Notes: generated from the sequence alone by a model not told the origin. Positions 16,449 through 26,073 are shown, numbered from the stretch's first letter. The stretch is 64,000 bases of DNA from UBA1858 sp963976865 (GCA_963976865.1 CAXBLY010000002.1:1-64000); one strand, 5' to 3'. Translations and numbers: made by a program.

Positions 16449-18212
16449 TTATTCTTTAGGTTTGAAATCTTCTAATTGCGCACATTCTTCAAATACTCTG
16501 GCATCACAGCTATAGCAGATATCCAGATTTAATCTTGTATATAATTCTTTCAATGCCTCACGTTTAGTCTCGAAAAAATTATTCAAACCAATTGCTTTCA
16601 CAACACCCGCCCTGACAATAAAGTTATACACAGATGATTTAAGGCCAACAAAGTAAATACCTCCACCTATATTCTTGAGCCGAATATTTTCATCAATTAT
16701 TGCTTCTGCGCCACTCAGGTCAATGAAATTGATACCAGAACCTACGATAAGTATATGATTAATTTTTTCGTTTTTAATTATATGATGAATATGATTTTGT
16801 ATATAATTAATTGATCCAAAATAAATTGACATATCAATTCTTATTATTTTGAGCTGTGGACACCGTTTAACGGGCTTCTTCTGTATATTTATAAATTTTC
16901 TTTTCCCTGTAGATAGCTCAGTATCAATTGATAAAGTCGAGATATTTGGAATAGAGGTACGCTTTAAAAATAATATAATTGACAACAAAACGCCCAGATA
17001 GATAGCAAATTCCAGCTCGAGGAACAGTGTTGAGAAAAATGTAGTAAACAGAATCGCTATTTCTTCCCGGCTAAACTGTATGACATGCTTGATCTTTTTA
17101 AAGTCAATCAAATTATATGCAACCAGCAATATAACCCCACCCATGGCAGCAATAGGCAAGTAAGCCATTAATGGTGCAATAAACAATACAATTATCACCA
17201 GGAAGATGGCTGCAAAAATTGCTGACAAGGGTGTCTTTGCACCAGATGAATAATTAACTCCCGTGCGCGTAAATGAACCCGAACCGGCATAACTTGAGAA
17301 AAAACTGCCGACAACATTCGACATGCCCTGACCGATAAATTCCTGATTTGCCTTGATTGACTGTCCAGATTTAGTCGCAATTGCTCTGCTAATTGATACC
17401 GCCTCGATCAAACCAAGCAATGCAACTGCGAATGCCTGAGGCGCTAGTGTTTTGATTGTTGGCAAAGATAGATCCGGAACTGATAACGGCGGCAACTGAG
17501 CTGGAATGGCACCAATCAATTGGATGCCTTTATCTTCTGCACCCAGGTAAAACGCAACAATACTTCCCACCACCATGCCAGTTAACAAGTTTGGCAGCTT
17601 AGGGACAAGTACTTTGCTCAAAATAATGGAGACAATGGTTGTTAAGCCCACCAGCAAAACGTACGGATTAATTTGGTCAAGTTCTGCATAAATATGCATC
17701 CATACATGCAGGAAAGTCTCACTATTTGAAATGTTCAGGCCAAGAATGTGTTTTATCTGACTGGTAGCAATTAGAATTGCAGCACCCGCGGTAAAACCGA
17801 TCACCACTGTATGTGAGATAAAATTTACAAGCGTACCTAACCTTGCCAGACCGAAACCCAATTGATATATACCAGCAAGAAAGGTCAAGGTTAAAGCAAG
17901 ATTTAAAAATTCTGGTGTACCAGGGCTCACATGCTGACTAACCGTTGAAAAAATAACGATAGATATCGCTGTAGTCGGGCCTGATACAAGGTGATGAGAT
18001 GAACCAAATAATGCAGCAATAATAGGCGTCACCATTGCTGTATATAAACCATATTGAGGTGGTAGTCCTGCGATGATGGCAAAAGCAATACCTTGAGGTA
18101 ATACTATGACAGCGCCCGTGACCCCAGCAATCAGGTCTGCTTTAACAGTGGCAGGAGTACACCCGCGAATCCATGTCATGAATGGAAATAAGCTGCGAAT
18201 CACTAGGTACAT
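16449..18212 (-). CDS. SulP-family anion permease with STAS domain
   Basis: The 587-residue protein has the SulP layout: a hydrophobic core of about 10-12 helices (VTGAVIVLPQGIAFAIIAGL near the start, GLYTAMVTPIIAALFGSSHH, the conserved NxxGSFFSSYAGSGSFTRT region near 300), then a soluble STAS domain in the last 130 residues (ILIVGSGINFIDLSGAEAI). Family members carry sulfate, bicarbonate or other anions; the substrate cannot be told here. A carbonic anhydrase lies far away at 60061, so bicarbonate is not supported by linkage. It is convergent with the peroxidase gene. Confidence 0.92.
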   Translation of the reverse strand: MYLVIRSLFPFMTWIRGCTPATVKADLIAGVTGAVIVLPQGIAFAIIAGLPPQYGLYTAMVTPIIAALFGSSHHLVSGPTTAISIVIFSTVSQHVSPGTPEFLNLALTLTFLAGIYQLGFGLARLGTLVNFISHTVVIGFTAGAAILIATSQIKHILGLNISNSETFLHVWMHIYAELDQINPYVLLVGLTTIVSIILSKVLVPKLPNLLTGMVVGSIVAFYLGAEDKGIQLIGAIPAQLPPLSVPDLSLPTIKTLAPQAFAVALLGLIEAVSISRAIATKSGQSIKANQEFIGQGMSNVVGSFFSSYAGSGSFTRTGVNYSSGAKTPLSAIFAAIFLVIIVLFIAPLMAYLPIAAMGGVILLVAYNLIDFKKIKHVIQFSREEIAILFTTFFSTLFLELEFAIYLGVLLSIILFLKRTSIPNISTLSIDTELSTGKRKFINIQKKPVKRCPQLKIIRIDMSIYFGSINYIQNHIHHIIKNEKINHILIVGSGINFIDLSGAEAIIDENIRLKNIGGGIYFVGLKSSVYNFIVRAGVVKAIGLNNFFETKREALKELYTRLNLDICYSCDARVFEECAQLEDFKPKE

Positions 18213-18496
18213 ATTACCTTCCGTGCATATTATGTAGTGAATTTACTGAGGTGTGCACCTCAAGATGATCTCTCTGGATCTACGCAAGTAACTGACTGAG
18301 ATTATTCATTAATAGCTGGACACTTCGTATTGGAGTCTCAGTTGTCTGAGCCAATTATTTAACATAAGAAGTGTATATTGTGTAGCAAGGGCTAATCCAT
18401 ATACCATTTGAATGGTATGACAAATGTTCCTGTTTAATTAATTGTTAGCTATTGGGCAAAAAACGAACTGCCCAATATCAATTCACCGTAAGCAAA

Positions 18497-18532
18497 CATA
18501 AAAAAGGCGAACATATGTTCGCCTTTAAAATT
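18497..18532 (-). terminator. Intrinsic terminator with 24-bp palindrome
   Basis: AAAGGCGAACAT at 18503-18514 and ATGTTCGCCTTT at 18515-18526 form a perfect palindrome flanked by A runs on the left and T/A on the right. Read on the minus strand it ends in a T run, placing a terminator about 30 bases after the EF-hand/EGKCG gene. Confidence 0.85.
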
Positions 18533-18559
18533 GATTAAATTATAACAAGAGTAGCTATC

Positions 18560-18952
18560 TTATTTCTTTTCCCCGCATTTTCCCTCACCACACTTGCCTT
18601 CTTTATGCATTTTCTTTCTTTTCATCTCGTCACGGCTAATAACACCATCACCATTTTTATCTTTTTTGGCAAATTTCTTCTCTGCATGTGCCATAAACTC
18701 TTGTTTACTGATAGCACCATCACCGTCTGTGTCCATCATTTTCATTTTCTTGCCTTTACCACACTTTCCTTCACCGCATTTTCCCTCACCACACTTGCCT
18801 TCTTTATCAGCAACCATGTAACCAGATGATAATTCAGTTAACTGGAATGGGTTTTGCTCCGCAGCATTTAGAGGTGACATAATTAAGGCACTTGTGGCCA
18901 CAAGCGCGCTCACTGAAGGGATAAGTGGTTTTAATTCAGTTATTTTTGACAT
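18560..18952 (-). CDS. Exported EF-hand protein flanked by EGKCG repeats (bufferin-like)
   Basis: The 130-residue product has a signal peptide (1-30, MSPLNA-AE), three EGKCG units at 51-65, two EF-hand loops at 74-85 (DTDGDGAISKQE) and 98-109 (DKNGDGVISRDE), and two more EGKCG units at 118-127. EGKCG repeats are the hallmark of BufA/HvfA bufferins, exported peptides whose cysteines are modified by DUF692 (MNIO) enzymes to bind copper. No DUF692 or DUF2063 gene lies in this window, so modification would have to come from elsewhere. EF-hands should bind calcium. ATG 18952 is chosen because AAGGAA lies 8-13 bases upstream and the signal peptide then starts cleanly. Confidence 0.85.
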   Translation of the reverse strand: MSKITELKPLIPSVSALVATSALIMSPLNAAEQNPFQLTELSSGYMVADKEGKCGEGKCGEGKCGKGKKMKMMDTDGDGAISKQEFMAHAEKKFAKKDKNGDGVISRDEMKRKKMHKEGKCGEGKCGEKK

Positions 18953-19283
18953 GATATTTAGTTCCTTTCTTATAATAAGATTGATAGTTACCGTCCAGTT
19001 AGATAGAAGCCACATCAATAAGTTCATGCCGATTTGTGTAAATTCGAAACACTTATATTACCTAGCAAACCATTGAAACCTGATGAATTCACTTGCCAGA
19101 CACATGTCTATTATTTAAATATTGGTATTTATATTGATAAGTGGGTTTTGAATATATAATCAATCATTGTTATTGATAAAACACCTTTAAATAGATTTAC
19201 GTGTATAGTGAAGATAGAATTTTTCTCTATCCAGTCTGCTGGTATATATTTATCCTTAACAAGCATTAATCAGATTTAAAAAC
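18953..19283. other. Divergent promoter region
   Basis: 331 AT-rich bases between the divergent EF-hand/EGKCG gene and a hypothetical plus-strand gene. No binding site for a known copper regulator was recognised by eye, and no gene is seen. Confidence 0.5.
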
Positions 19284-19673
19284 ATGAATGATTTAGTAAA
19301 GGTGAAGGTCAAAGGCATAGATTCAAAACGCCGCCCTTGCCTGGTTAATAAAAATTATATTGATATTATCTTTGAACTTTCAGATAAAGCAGACAAAGAC
19401 TGGTGCGTTTTATTTAATGACTCATTTACAAATTCTGGCGCTAATGTACGAGTCAATCCGGAAGAAGGTCAATATGTGGAAACATGGGTAAGAGATATGG
19501 AAGACATCCCTGAAATACTAGATCTTATCAAAGAACATACTAGCCAAACGAATTTCACGTATTCGGATAAATTAGTCCAGGATGATATAAAAAGAAAAGA
19601 AGCCTACAATCAAGTGAAAAGCATTGCCAGCGAACGCCTGGATAAAATACTTGGTGACTTAAATTTTGATTGA
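19284..19673 (+). CDS. Hypothetical protein (129 aa)
   Basis: I do not recognise this gene. The product is soluble, without signal peptide or membrane helix. The first 90 residues look like mixed alpha/beta (VKVKVKGIDSKRRPCLVNKN, WCVLFNDSF) and the last 40 are a charged helix (DDIKRKEAYNQVKSIASERL). Two cysteines are far apart. It is a single plus-strand gene between two minus-strand units and convergent with acs. It may be a small regulatory or structural protein, but nothing in the sequence shows which. Confidence 0.6.
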   Translation: MNDLVKVKVKGIDSKRRPCLVNKNYIDIIFELSDKADKDWCVLFNDSFTNSGANVRVNPEEGQYVETWVRDMEDIPEILDLIKEHTSQTNFTYSDKLVQDDIKRKEAYNQVKSIASERLDKILGDLNFD

Positions 19674-19806
19674 TTAGTTACTTGGTTGCTTTTATCTGGC
19701 ACGAATAAATTTTCAATAAAGTAAAGTGAGCTCGCACCTATTAGCCACATTAACCTTCAAATAAATGCGTGTGGCTCGATGTTCCGCTGACTTTTCCTTC
19801 ACACCT

Positions 19807-21744
19807 CTATTTATTCAACCGGTTTTTAATAATGTCAGCAACAATACCTGGATCAGCCAATGTCGAAGTGTCGCCCAGATCATCAACTTCTGAAGCTGCT
19901 ATTTTACGCAGTATTCTTCGCATAATTTTACCTGACCTGGTTTTAGGTAACCCTGAAGCCCATTGAATAAAATCTGGTTTGGCAAAAGCGCCTATTTCCT
20001 TACGGACAAGCTGTATCAACTCTTCTTTTAATTCCTCAGTCGGTTTAACTCCAACCATTGTAGTCACATAGCAATAGATAGCCTGCCCCTTGATGTCATG
20101 TGCACATCCTACTACTGCTGCTTCTGCGACCGTTTCATGCAATACGAGCGCACTTTCTATTTCTGCAGTCCCAATACGGTGTCCTGATATATTTAATACA
20201 TCATCAACTCTGCCTGTAATCCAGTAATATCCATCCTCATCACGACGGCACCCATCACCGCTAAAATAATAGCCAGGAAATTGTGAAAAATAAGTTTCAA
20301 TAAAGCGATTATGATCGCCATAAATGGTTCTCATTTGACCAGGCCAGGGAAACTTAAATGCTAAATTGCCCTGACATTCACCTTCAAGTTCATTTCCTTC
20401 ATCATCAAGGATGACTGGCTGAATACCAAAAAATGGCAGGCTTGCAGACCCCGGTTTTAATGTCGTAGCACCTGGCAGAGGTGTAATTAGATGTCCACCA
20501 GTTTCTGTTTGCCACCAGGTATCAACAATCGGACATCTGGATTGACCCACCACATGATAGTACCATTCCCACGCTTCAGGATTAATCGGCTCACCAACAG
20601 TGCCCAGTACTCTTAAACTGGTTCGCTGGGTTTTTTCAACAGGTTCATTACCTAATGCCATTAATGAACGAATTGCCGTAGGTGCTGTGTAGAAACTTGC
20701 AACTTGATGTTTATCGACAACTTGCCAGAATCGACTTCCGTCCGGATAGTTGGGGACACCTTCAAACATGAGCGTTTTAGCACCATTACATAACGGTCCA
20801 TAAATAATGTAGGTATGACCGGTTACCCAGCCCACATCCGCAGTACACCAGTACACTTCGTTTTCATGATAATCAAATACGTATTTATGTGTTATCGCGG
20901 CATATAATAAATAACCACCCGCAGTATGCAGTACTCCTTTCGGTTTCCCTGTTGATCCTGATGTATAAAGAATAAATAGCGGGTCTTCAGCGCTCATATG
21001 TTCTGCCTGACAATCAGCACTCTCTGTGGCTATTATATCGTGGTACCAATAATCTCTATTCTCATTCCACTGAATGTTACCTTTGGTACGTTCAACAACA
21101 ATTACATTCTTCACCTCAGGACACTGCTGTAATGCAATATCAGTATTATTTTTCAGAGGAATCGCTTTACCTCCTCGAATACCTTCATCAGCTGTGATGA
21201 CTGTCTTGCAATTTGAATCAAGAATTCGGTCACGTAATGAATCTGGAGAGAATCCTCCAAATACAACCGAATGTATTGCACCAATCCTGGTACAGGCGAG
21301 CATGACAACAGCAGCCTCCGGAATCATGGGCATATAAATACATATACAATCACCCTTTTTGACACCTCGTGATTTTAACGCATTTGCAAATTTACAGACT
21401 TCAGCATGAAGTTCATTGTATGTGATGCTTTTATCCTGAGTCGGGTCATCTCCTTCCCATATTATTGCAATCTGGTTACCTCGTGATTTTAGATGTCTGT
21501 CCAGACAATTATATGAAACATTTAATGTGGCTCCTTTAAACCAGCTAATATCAGCTTTCAGGTAATCCCACTCTAAAACCGTATCCCATTTATCATACCA
21601 GCTGACAAATTGATCGGCCTGGTCTGCCCAAAATTTTTCAGGGCGTTTAATTGATTCCTTGTACATTGACATATACTTGGTTTTATTAATATATGCCTTG
21701 GATGCAAATGCATCATTCACTGGGTAAACATTTGTCTTTGTCAT
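19807..21744 (-). CDS. acs: Acetyl-CoA synthetase
   Basis: The 645-residue AMP-forming synthetase has the P-loop motif YTSGSTGKPKGV, the adenylate motif region WWQTETGG, the hinge YYWITGRVDDVLNISGHR, and the C-terminal lysine in PKTRSGKIMRR that is acetylated in Acs proteins. Length is normal. It activates acetate, and often propionate, to the acyl-CoA in the cytoplasm. It is the last gene of a minus-strand unit with the MoxR- and VWA-type genes, 35 bp after the latter, and lies downstream of the aliphatic amidase gene. Amidase releases acetate or propionate from their amides, so Acs would complete that pathway. AGGAG precedes the start. Confidence 0.97.
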   Translation of the reverse strand: MTKTNVYPVNDAFASKAYINKTKYMSMYKESIKRPEKFWADQADQFVSWYDKWDTVLEWDYLKADISWFKGATLNVSYNCLDRHLKSRGNQIAIIWEGDDPTQDKSITYNELHAEVCKFANALKSRGVKKGDCICIYMPMIPEAAVVMLACTRIGAIHSVVFGGFSPDSLRDRILDSNCKTVITADEGIRGGKAIPLKNNTDIALQQCPEVKNVIVVERTKGNIQWNENRDYWYHDIIATESADCQAEHMSAEDPLFILYTSGSTGKPKGVLHTAGGYLLYAAITHKYVFDYHENEVYWCTADVGWVTGHTYIIYGPLCNGAKTLMFEGVPNYPDGSRFWQVVDKHQVASFYTAPTAIRSLMALGNEPVEKTQRTSLRVLGTVGEPINPEAWEWYYHVVGQSRCPIVDTWWQTETGGHLITPLPGATTLKPGSASLPFFGIQPVILDDEGNELEGECQGNLAFKFPWPGQMRTIYGDHNRFIETYFSQFPGYYFSGDGCRRDEDGYYWITGRVDDVLNISGHRIGTAEIESALVLHETVAEAAVVGCAHDIKGQAIYCYVTTMVGVKPTEELKEELIQLVRKEIGAFAKPDFIQWASGLPKTRSGKIMRRILRKIAASEVDDLGDTSTLADPGIVADIIKNRLNK

Positions 21745-21779
21745 AACATTTCTCCTGGCAGCTTTACGCGCACGTGCCT

Positions 21780-24080
21780 TTAAGCTGTTAATCTTAAATA
21801 AAGCATAGGCAAGCGCTCTGGTAGAAGATCAATTTTATTGATAATCATTACATTTTTCTTATTGAATATTCTGTGCAGATAATTATTTCCACCTGAGTCA
21901 AGACCAACACAGAATGTATCAATACCCTTTCTTGTTGCAGATCGCACAACACTACGTGCATCTTCAACAAGATAATCAGAATCCTTAACATCTATGTCTG
22001 AAGGCTCACCATCGGTAATAACCAGTAACAAACGTCGATGTGTATGCTGAGCTGACAGATCATTAATGGCATGACGCATTGCAGCACCAATACGAGTTGA
22101 TAATTTTCCACTTAATCCTGCCAGGTTTGCGCGCGAGCTATCATCGTAAGGAGCGTTGAAATTTTTTATACGATAATAATGAACGTCTTCTTTTCCATCA
22201 GAACAAAACGCGGCAATGGCAAACGGGTCATTCAATTCAGACATAGCGTAAGCAAGCAACGTTGTGGCCTGAATTTCAAGATCGAGTACAGATGCATTAG
22301 CGGGCTTTACAATATCATTAGTAGAATGCGATATATCGAGTAACACCAGAATAGACAGGTCCCTATGCTTACGCACAGTCGTGCTATAAATTTTTGAATC
22401 GGGTATTTGCCCCATCCTTCTGCTGATAGTGGCATTCACACACGCATCAATATCCAGTGATTCACCTATTTCCTGGTGGTGCAAGCGATCAGGCAGACTG
22501 ACTTTTGCTGCCTGAATTAAATTTTTAATCCGGTTAACCAAATCACTATATTTTTCCAGTATTCTATTTATTACATAGGGATCACCAAAATCAGGGTAGT
22601 ATTCAACAACACAAGTCCAGTTGGGGCGCTCAGTATTTGTTAAATAATCATATTCCGAATAGCGTACTGCAACATCAGAATCCCTTACTTCACTATCATC
22701 ACATTCTCTGGCACTATATTGTTGTTCTCCTTCTTCATCTTTATTTTGATTCTCGTGTTCGCTATTGGAACTATCATCTTCCTGTGTATCTAGTCGCATT
22801 GCTTCGATGAAGATACTATCATTCTCTTCTTCGCTTCCCTGTTGATCACCAAAGTCCCACAAACCCATATTGTCATCACGATATGGTGGCTGAACCACGT
22901 AATTTTTAGCATTAAACTGTGCACGTAACTGACCCAGATCGTTTCCTAGCAAGACACCAATTTTTCTGCACATATTAGAGTTACCCATATCATTGGATAA
23001 GTCATAAAACATATCACGACCTTTTTGTACCCAACCGTCTGGATCTTTATATTCATTATCAATCAAGGCACGTGAGAGTCGCGCCAAAAGATTAGGAACA
23101 AGTTTTGGCCCGCTTGATTTTGCAACATGAAATGGAAGCCAGATATTCTTCAACCCTGGAAATTCCTGCATTGCCAGGTATTCCACTCGTGCATCTTCCA
23201 GCAACGAAACAAGTGCCACTTGAATTGGCCTGAGTTCAGCCAAAGCAAACTTTTTAGTTGAATATTTCAGATGTGCGCCAGCATGAGCAATTCCCGCGCG
23301 AAATATGCTTTTCGCTCGATCTTTTTTAAATCCGGGAAATACCTCTGGCATACTAATTACACCATTTGAGATTGATATGCGCCGAGACGATAGTGGAAGA
23401 CTGGATAACGGTTGATCTCTTATTGGCGGTCTAAGATTCCATAACGAGATTAAATAAAGTTTAAGCTGGCGTTCAATATCTGTAAAAACAATATCGCCTG
23501 CTTCATGCCGCAACCACTTCTCAGCGTCAGAATCAGCAAATGAGAAATAACGAATCTGGCGTTGCACATTATCATCAGTCGATCGCAAGCCAGTGATGAC
23601 CCAGGAGTGAAATTGCTCTGATGACAGCGTCGAAATTATTTTTTTTGTATTTTCAAGAATATGGATAACTGATTCGGGCGCATTTTTAATAACGTTTATT
23701 ATTGTGTTTAACCAGGAGTCATATGCAGTGGTTGATTGAAACTCTTCAGCTACATATACCGACGCCACCGGTAGTAGTTCTGCTGTGGAACGACTAACCC
23801 GAATTGCAGCAATAGACACTGTATTTGCCAGGTTAATTACAGATTCCGGATGAATCACTGTTATCAGTTTTAAAGAATTACGGGCATAGGAAAGAGGAAT
23901 TGATACTCCGTATCCAGCCTGATATAACTTCAAACAGGCATTTTCCCACCTTGTATAATAGTCTGGTGGAAAAACCTCTTTTCCCTGACTTAATAAATAG
24001 GCAAACCCTTTCTTCGGGTCGCCAGGTTCCGACTCCTGAGGTTGGGACGCATATTTACCTCGTGTTGCTGAAACAGCCAT
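21780..24080 (-). CDS. NorD/CbbO-type VWA-domain protein
   Basis: The 766-residue protein has a helical N-terminal part, an acidic middle stretch (about 410-470, rich in Glu, Asp and Ser) and a C-terminal von Willebrand A domain with the metal-site motif DISHS and LLLVITDGEPSD. This is the plan of NorD and CbbO, which act with a MoxR ATPase to remodel nitric oxide reductase or Rubisco. Neither target is in this window. The partner ATPase gene is 8 bp upstream, so a complex is likely. The neighbours are amiE and acs, pointing to another target, perhaps the amidase or the transporter. This is inference from position. Confidence 0.88.
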   Translation of the reverse strand: MAVSATRGKYASQPQESEPGDPKKGFAYLLSQGKEVFPPDYYTRWENACLKLYQAGYGVSIPLSYARNSLKLITVIHPESVINLANTVSIAAIRVSRSTAELLPVASVYVAEEFQSTTAYDSWLNTIINVIKNAPESVIHILENTKKIISTLSSEQFHSWVITGLRSTDDNVQRQIRYFSFADSDAEKWLRHEAGDIVFTDIERQLKLYLISLWNLRPPIRDQPLSSLPLSSRRISISNGVISMPEVFPGFKKDRAKSIFRAGIAHAGAHLKYSTKKFALAELRPIQVALVSLLEDARVEYLAMQEFPGLKNIWLPFHVAKSSGPKLVPNLLARLSRALIDNEYKDPDGWVQKGRDMFYDLSNDMGNSNMCRKIGVLLGNDLGQLRAQFNAKNYVVQPPYRDDNMGLWDFGDQQGSEEENDSIFIEAMRLDTQEDDSSNSEHENQNKDEEGEQQYSARECDDSEVRDSDVAVRYSEYDYLTNTERPNWTCVVEYYPDFGDPYVINRILEKYSDLVNRIKNLIQAAKVSLPDRLHHQEIGESLDIDACVNATISRRMGQIPDSKIYSTTVRKHRDLSILVLLDISHSTNDIVKPANASVLDLEIQATTLLAYAMSELNDPFAIAAFCSDGKEDVHYYRIKNFNAPYDDSSRANLAGLSGKLSTRIGAAMRHAINDLSAQHTHRRLLLVITDGEPSDIDVKDSDYLVEDARSVVRSATRKGIDTFCVGLDSGGNNYLHRIFNKKNVMIINKIDLLPERLPMLYLRLTA

Positions 24081-24088
24081 TTATCACC

Positions 24089-24886
24089 TCAGACACAAGC
24101 GGCGACTGCTGAACTGAGTGCATTGCGAACATCGTGATCATCTGTGATAGGTAACACCAATGCCACTTCACACGCATCTTTGATAGACACACCATTAGCA
24201 ATTAATTGTGCGGCATTAATTAACATTCGGGTAGAAGCACCCTCTTCAAGACCATGACCTTTCATATTTCTGGAACATTGAGAAATTTTCACCAACTTTG
24301 TGGCAATGCTTTTATCAACACCTGCTTCATATCCAATGATATTAGCCTCGACATCAGGATCAGGGTAGCCAAAGTCTATTGCTCCAAATCGTTGTTTAGT
24401 GGATTCTTTTAAATCTTTCAGAACGCTTTGGTAACCTGGGTTATAAGAAATGACAACCTGAAAATCCTTGTGTGCTTTAACGACTTCATTCTTCTTTTCC
24501 AATGATAGAATTCGACGATTATCTGTTAATGAGTGAATCACGACACTGGTGTCTTGTCTCGCCTCAACAATTTCATCCAGGTAACAAATAGCACCATATC
24601 GAACTGCCAGTGTTAATGGGCCATCGTGCCAGACAGTACCATCCGCATCCAGCAGATAACGGCCAACTAAATCTGACGCTGTCATATCTTCATGACAAGA
24701 TACTGTGATTAATGGTTTTTTGAGCTTCCAGGCAATATATTCAACAAATCTTGTCTTACCGCACCCGGTTGGGCCTTTAAGCATCATTGGCATTCGGGTT
24801 TGATATGCTGCTTCAAACAACTCAATTTCATTATGAGTCGATGAATAATATGGCTCTACGTCTATTAAATAGTCATCTAGATTCAT
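24089..24886 (-). CDS. MoxR/CbbQ/NorQ-type AAA+ ATPase
   Basis: The 265-residue ATPase shows Walker A GPTGCGKT at 38-45, Walker B with Asp104-Glu105 in ICYLDEI, and the CbbQ-like stretch VVISYNPGYQSVLKDLKEST with a following arginine. The C-terminal domain is short, as in CbbQ and NorQ. Such ATPases work as hexamers with a VWA partner, here encoded 8 bp downstream, to activate a metalloenzyme. The nearest upstream gene is amiE, from which it is separated by a strong hairpin, so expression may be lower or independent. No Rubisco or Nor genes are present in the window. Confidence 0.92.
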   Translation of the reverse strand: MNLDDYLIDVEPYYSSTHNEIELFEAAYQTRMPMMLKGPTGCGKTRFVEYIAWKLKKPLITVSCHEDMTASDLVGRYLLDADGTVWHDGPLTLAVRYGAICYLDEIVEARQDTSVVIHSLTDNRRILSLEKKNEVVKAHKDFQVVISYNPGYQSVLKDLKESTKQRFGAIDFGYPDPDVEANIIGYEAGVDKSIATKLVKISQCSRNMKGHGLEEGASTRMLINAAQLIANGVSIKDACEVALVLPITDDHDVRNALSSAVAACV

Positions 24887-24941
24887 ATTAATTATCCAGG
24901 AACATATTCATTTTGAATAACATGCAATTTTGTACCAAACA

Positions 24942-24973
24942 AAGGTGAAGATGTTTTTCAACATCTTCACCTT
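24942..24973 (-). terminator. 14-bp perfect stem-loop after amiE
   Basis: AAGGTGAAGATGTT (24942-24955) pairs with AACATCTTCACCTT (24960-24973) around a four-base loop. On the minus strand it follows the amiE stop by about 16 bases and is followed by TTTGTTTGG. It probably ends most amiE transcripts before the MoxR-VWA-acs genes. Confidence 0.8.
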
Positions 24974-24989
24974 ATTTGCGTTTAAAGAA

Positions 24990-26024
24990 TTACCTGTGTG
25001 ATTTAGGGTTAGGAATACCTTCAATCTCACACTCTTCTGTACCCACTGTTTTTCTGGTTATTGACTCAACCATTTCGCGGGCAGCATCCGGGTCTGTAAT
25101 CCATTTCTTGTAAAAGTCATATGGGCATTCGGCAACACCAGTGTCGCCTTCATCGGAATTAATCTTTCCGGTATAGCCCCTATGTAAAAGCTTGAACAAA
25201 TGATTTTCAGATTGCTGGTTTTTACGTGCATCACGTATCAGTGATACAGACAGGTTGGCATACTGAACCCCCATGTCTTCTTCACCACACTCACCCAGAG
25301 TTCGTCCATCAAATCCAACAATTGCTGAGTGACCGAAGTATGAATAAACACCATCAAACCCACTGGCATTTGCAACAGCCACGTAAGTGTTATTCATCCA
25401 CGCCATGGCCTTGGCAACCAGCACCTGCTGATCCTTGGATGGATACATGTATCCCTGACAGCGAACAATCAGTTCAGCACCTTTCATTGCACAATCACGC
25501 CAGATTTCAGGATAATTACCATCATCACAAATGATCAGACTTATTTTCAGGCCTTTTGGACCGTCAGAGACATAAGTGCAATTACCTGGATACCACCCTT
25601 CAATGGGTACCCATGGCATGATCTTGCGATATTTTTGAACAATCTCGCCTTTATCATTCATTAAAATGAGCGTGTTATAAGGCGCTTTATTCGGGTGCTC
25701 TTCATGACGCTCCCCGGTTAAAGAAAACACACCCCATACTTTTGCATTACGACATGCTTCAGCAAAAATTTCAGTTTCTTCACCTGGAATAGCAGATGCT
25801 GTTTCATACATTTCTGCCTCATCGTACATAATTCCATGTGTGCTGTATTCAGGAAATATAACCAGATCCATACCTGGTAGTCCGCCTTTCATTCCCTCAA
25901 CCATGCTTGCTATATTACGCGCATTTTCCAACACTTCTGCTCTAGTGTGTAATCTAGGCATTTTGTAATTAACAACAGCAACACCTACTGAATCTTTACT
26001 ACTTGAAATATCACCATGGTACAT
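24990..26024 (-). CDS. amiE: Aliphatic amidase
   Basis: The 344-residue nitrilase-superfamily enzyme is close to Pseudomonas AmiE from its first residues (HGDISSSKDSVGVAVVNYKM). The catalytic triad fits the AmiE numbering: Glu59 in FPEYS, Lys134 in YRKIMP and Cys166 in IICDDG. It hydrolyses short amides such as acetamide and propionamide to the acid and ammonia in the cytoplasm. It lies after urtE with 49 bp between, containing an inverted repeat, and has a strong AAGGAGG ribosome-binding site. The amiC-amiR genes at the head of the locus support amide-induced expression. A formamidase of the closely related AmiF type is possible but less likely. Confidence 0.95.
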   Translation of the reverse strand: MYHGDISSSKDSVGVAVVNYKMPRLHTRAEVLENARNIASMVEGMKGGLPGMDLVIFPEYSTHGIMYDEAEMYETASAIPGEETEIFAEACRNAKVWGVFSLTGERHEEHPNKAPYNTLILMNDKGEIVQKYRKIMPWVPIEGWYPGNCTYVSDGPKGLKISLIICDDGNYPEIWRDCAMKGAELIVRCQGYMYPSKDQQVLVAKAMAWMNNTYVAVANASGFDGVYSYFGHSAIVGFDGRTLGECGEEDMGVQYANLSVSLIRDARKNQQSENHLFKLLHRGYTGKINSDEGDTGVAECPYDFYKKWITDPDAAREMVESITRKTVGTEECEIEGIPNPKSHR

Positions 26025-26046
26025 AACATACCCTCCTTATAGTTAA

Positions 26047-26062
26047 GTTGCACAAGTGCAAC
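26047..26062. promoter_or_regulatory. Inverted repeat before amiE
   Basis: GTTGCAC-AA-GTGCAAC is a perfect 7-bp inverted repeat in the 49-bp gap between urtE and amiE, just upstream of the amiE ribosome-binding site. It could be an operator or a short RNA hairpin controlling amiE. Confidence 0.5.
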
Positions 26063-26073
26063 GAAAATTGTTG

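Noticed and set aside
18560..18800. Short repeats that could look like a CRISPR or satellite array
   Set aside because: They are codons for EGKCG units in a coding frame, with no spacers.
18594..18829. Plus-strand frames opposite the EF-hand/EGKCG gene
   Set aside because: They are the antisense of the repetitive coding sequence, which has the signal peptide, ribosome-binding site and motifs on the minus strand.
21780..24886. Reading the MoxR/VWA pair as Rubisco or nitric oxide reductase activators
   Set aside because: Neither enzyme is encoded in the window; the name would overstate the evidence.
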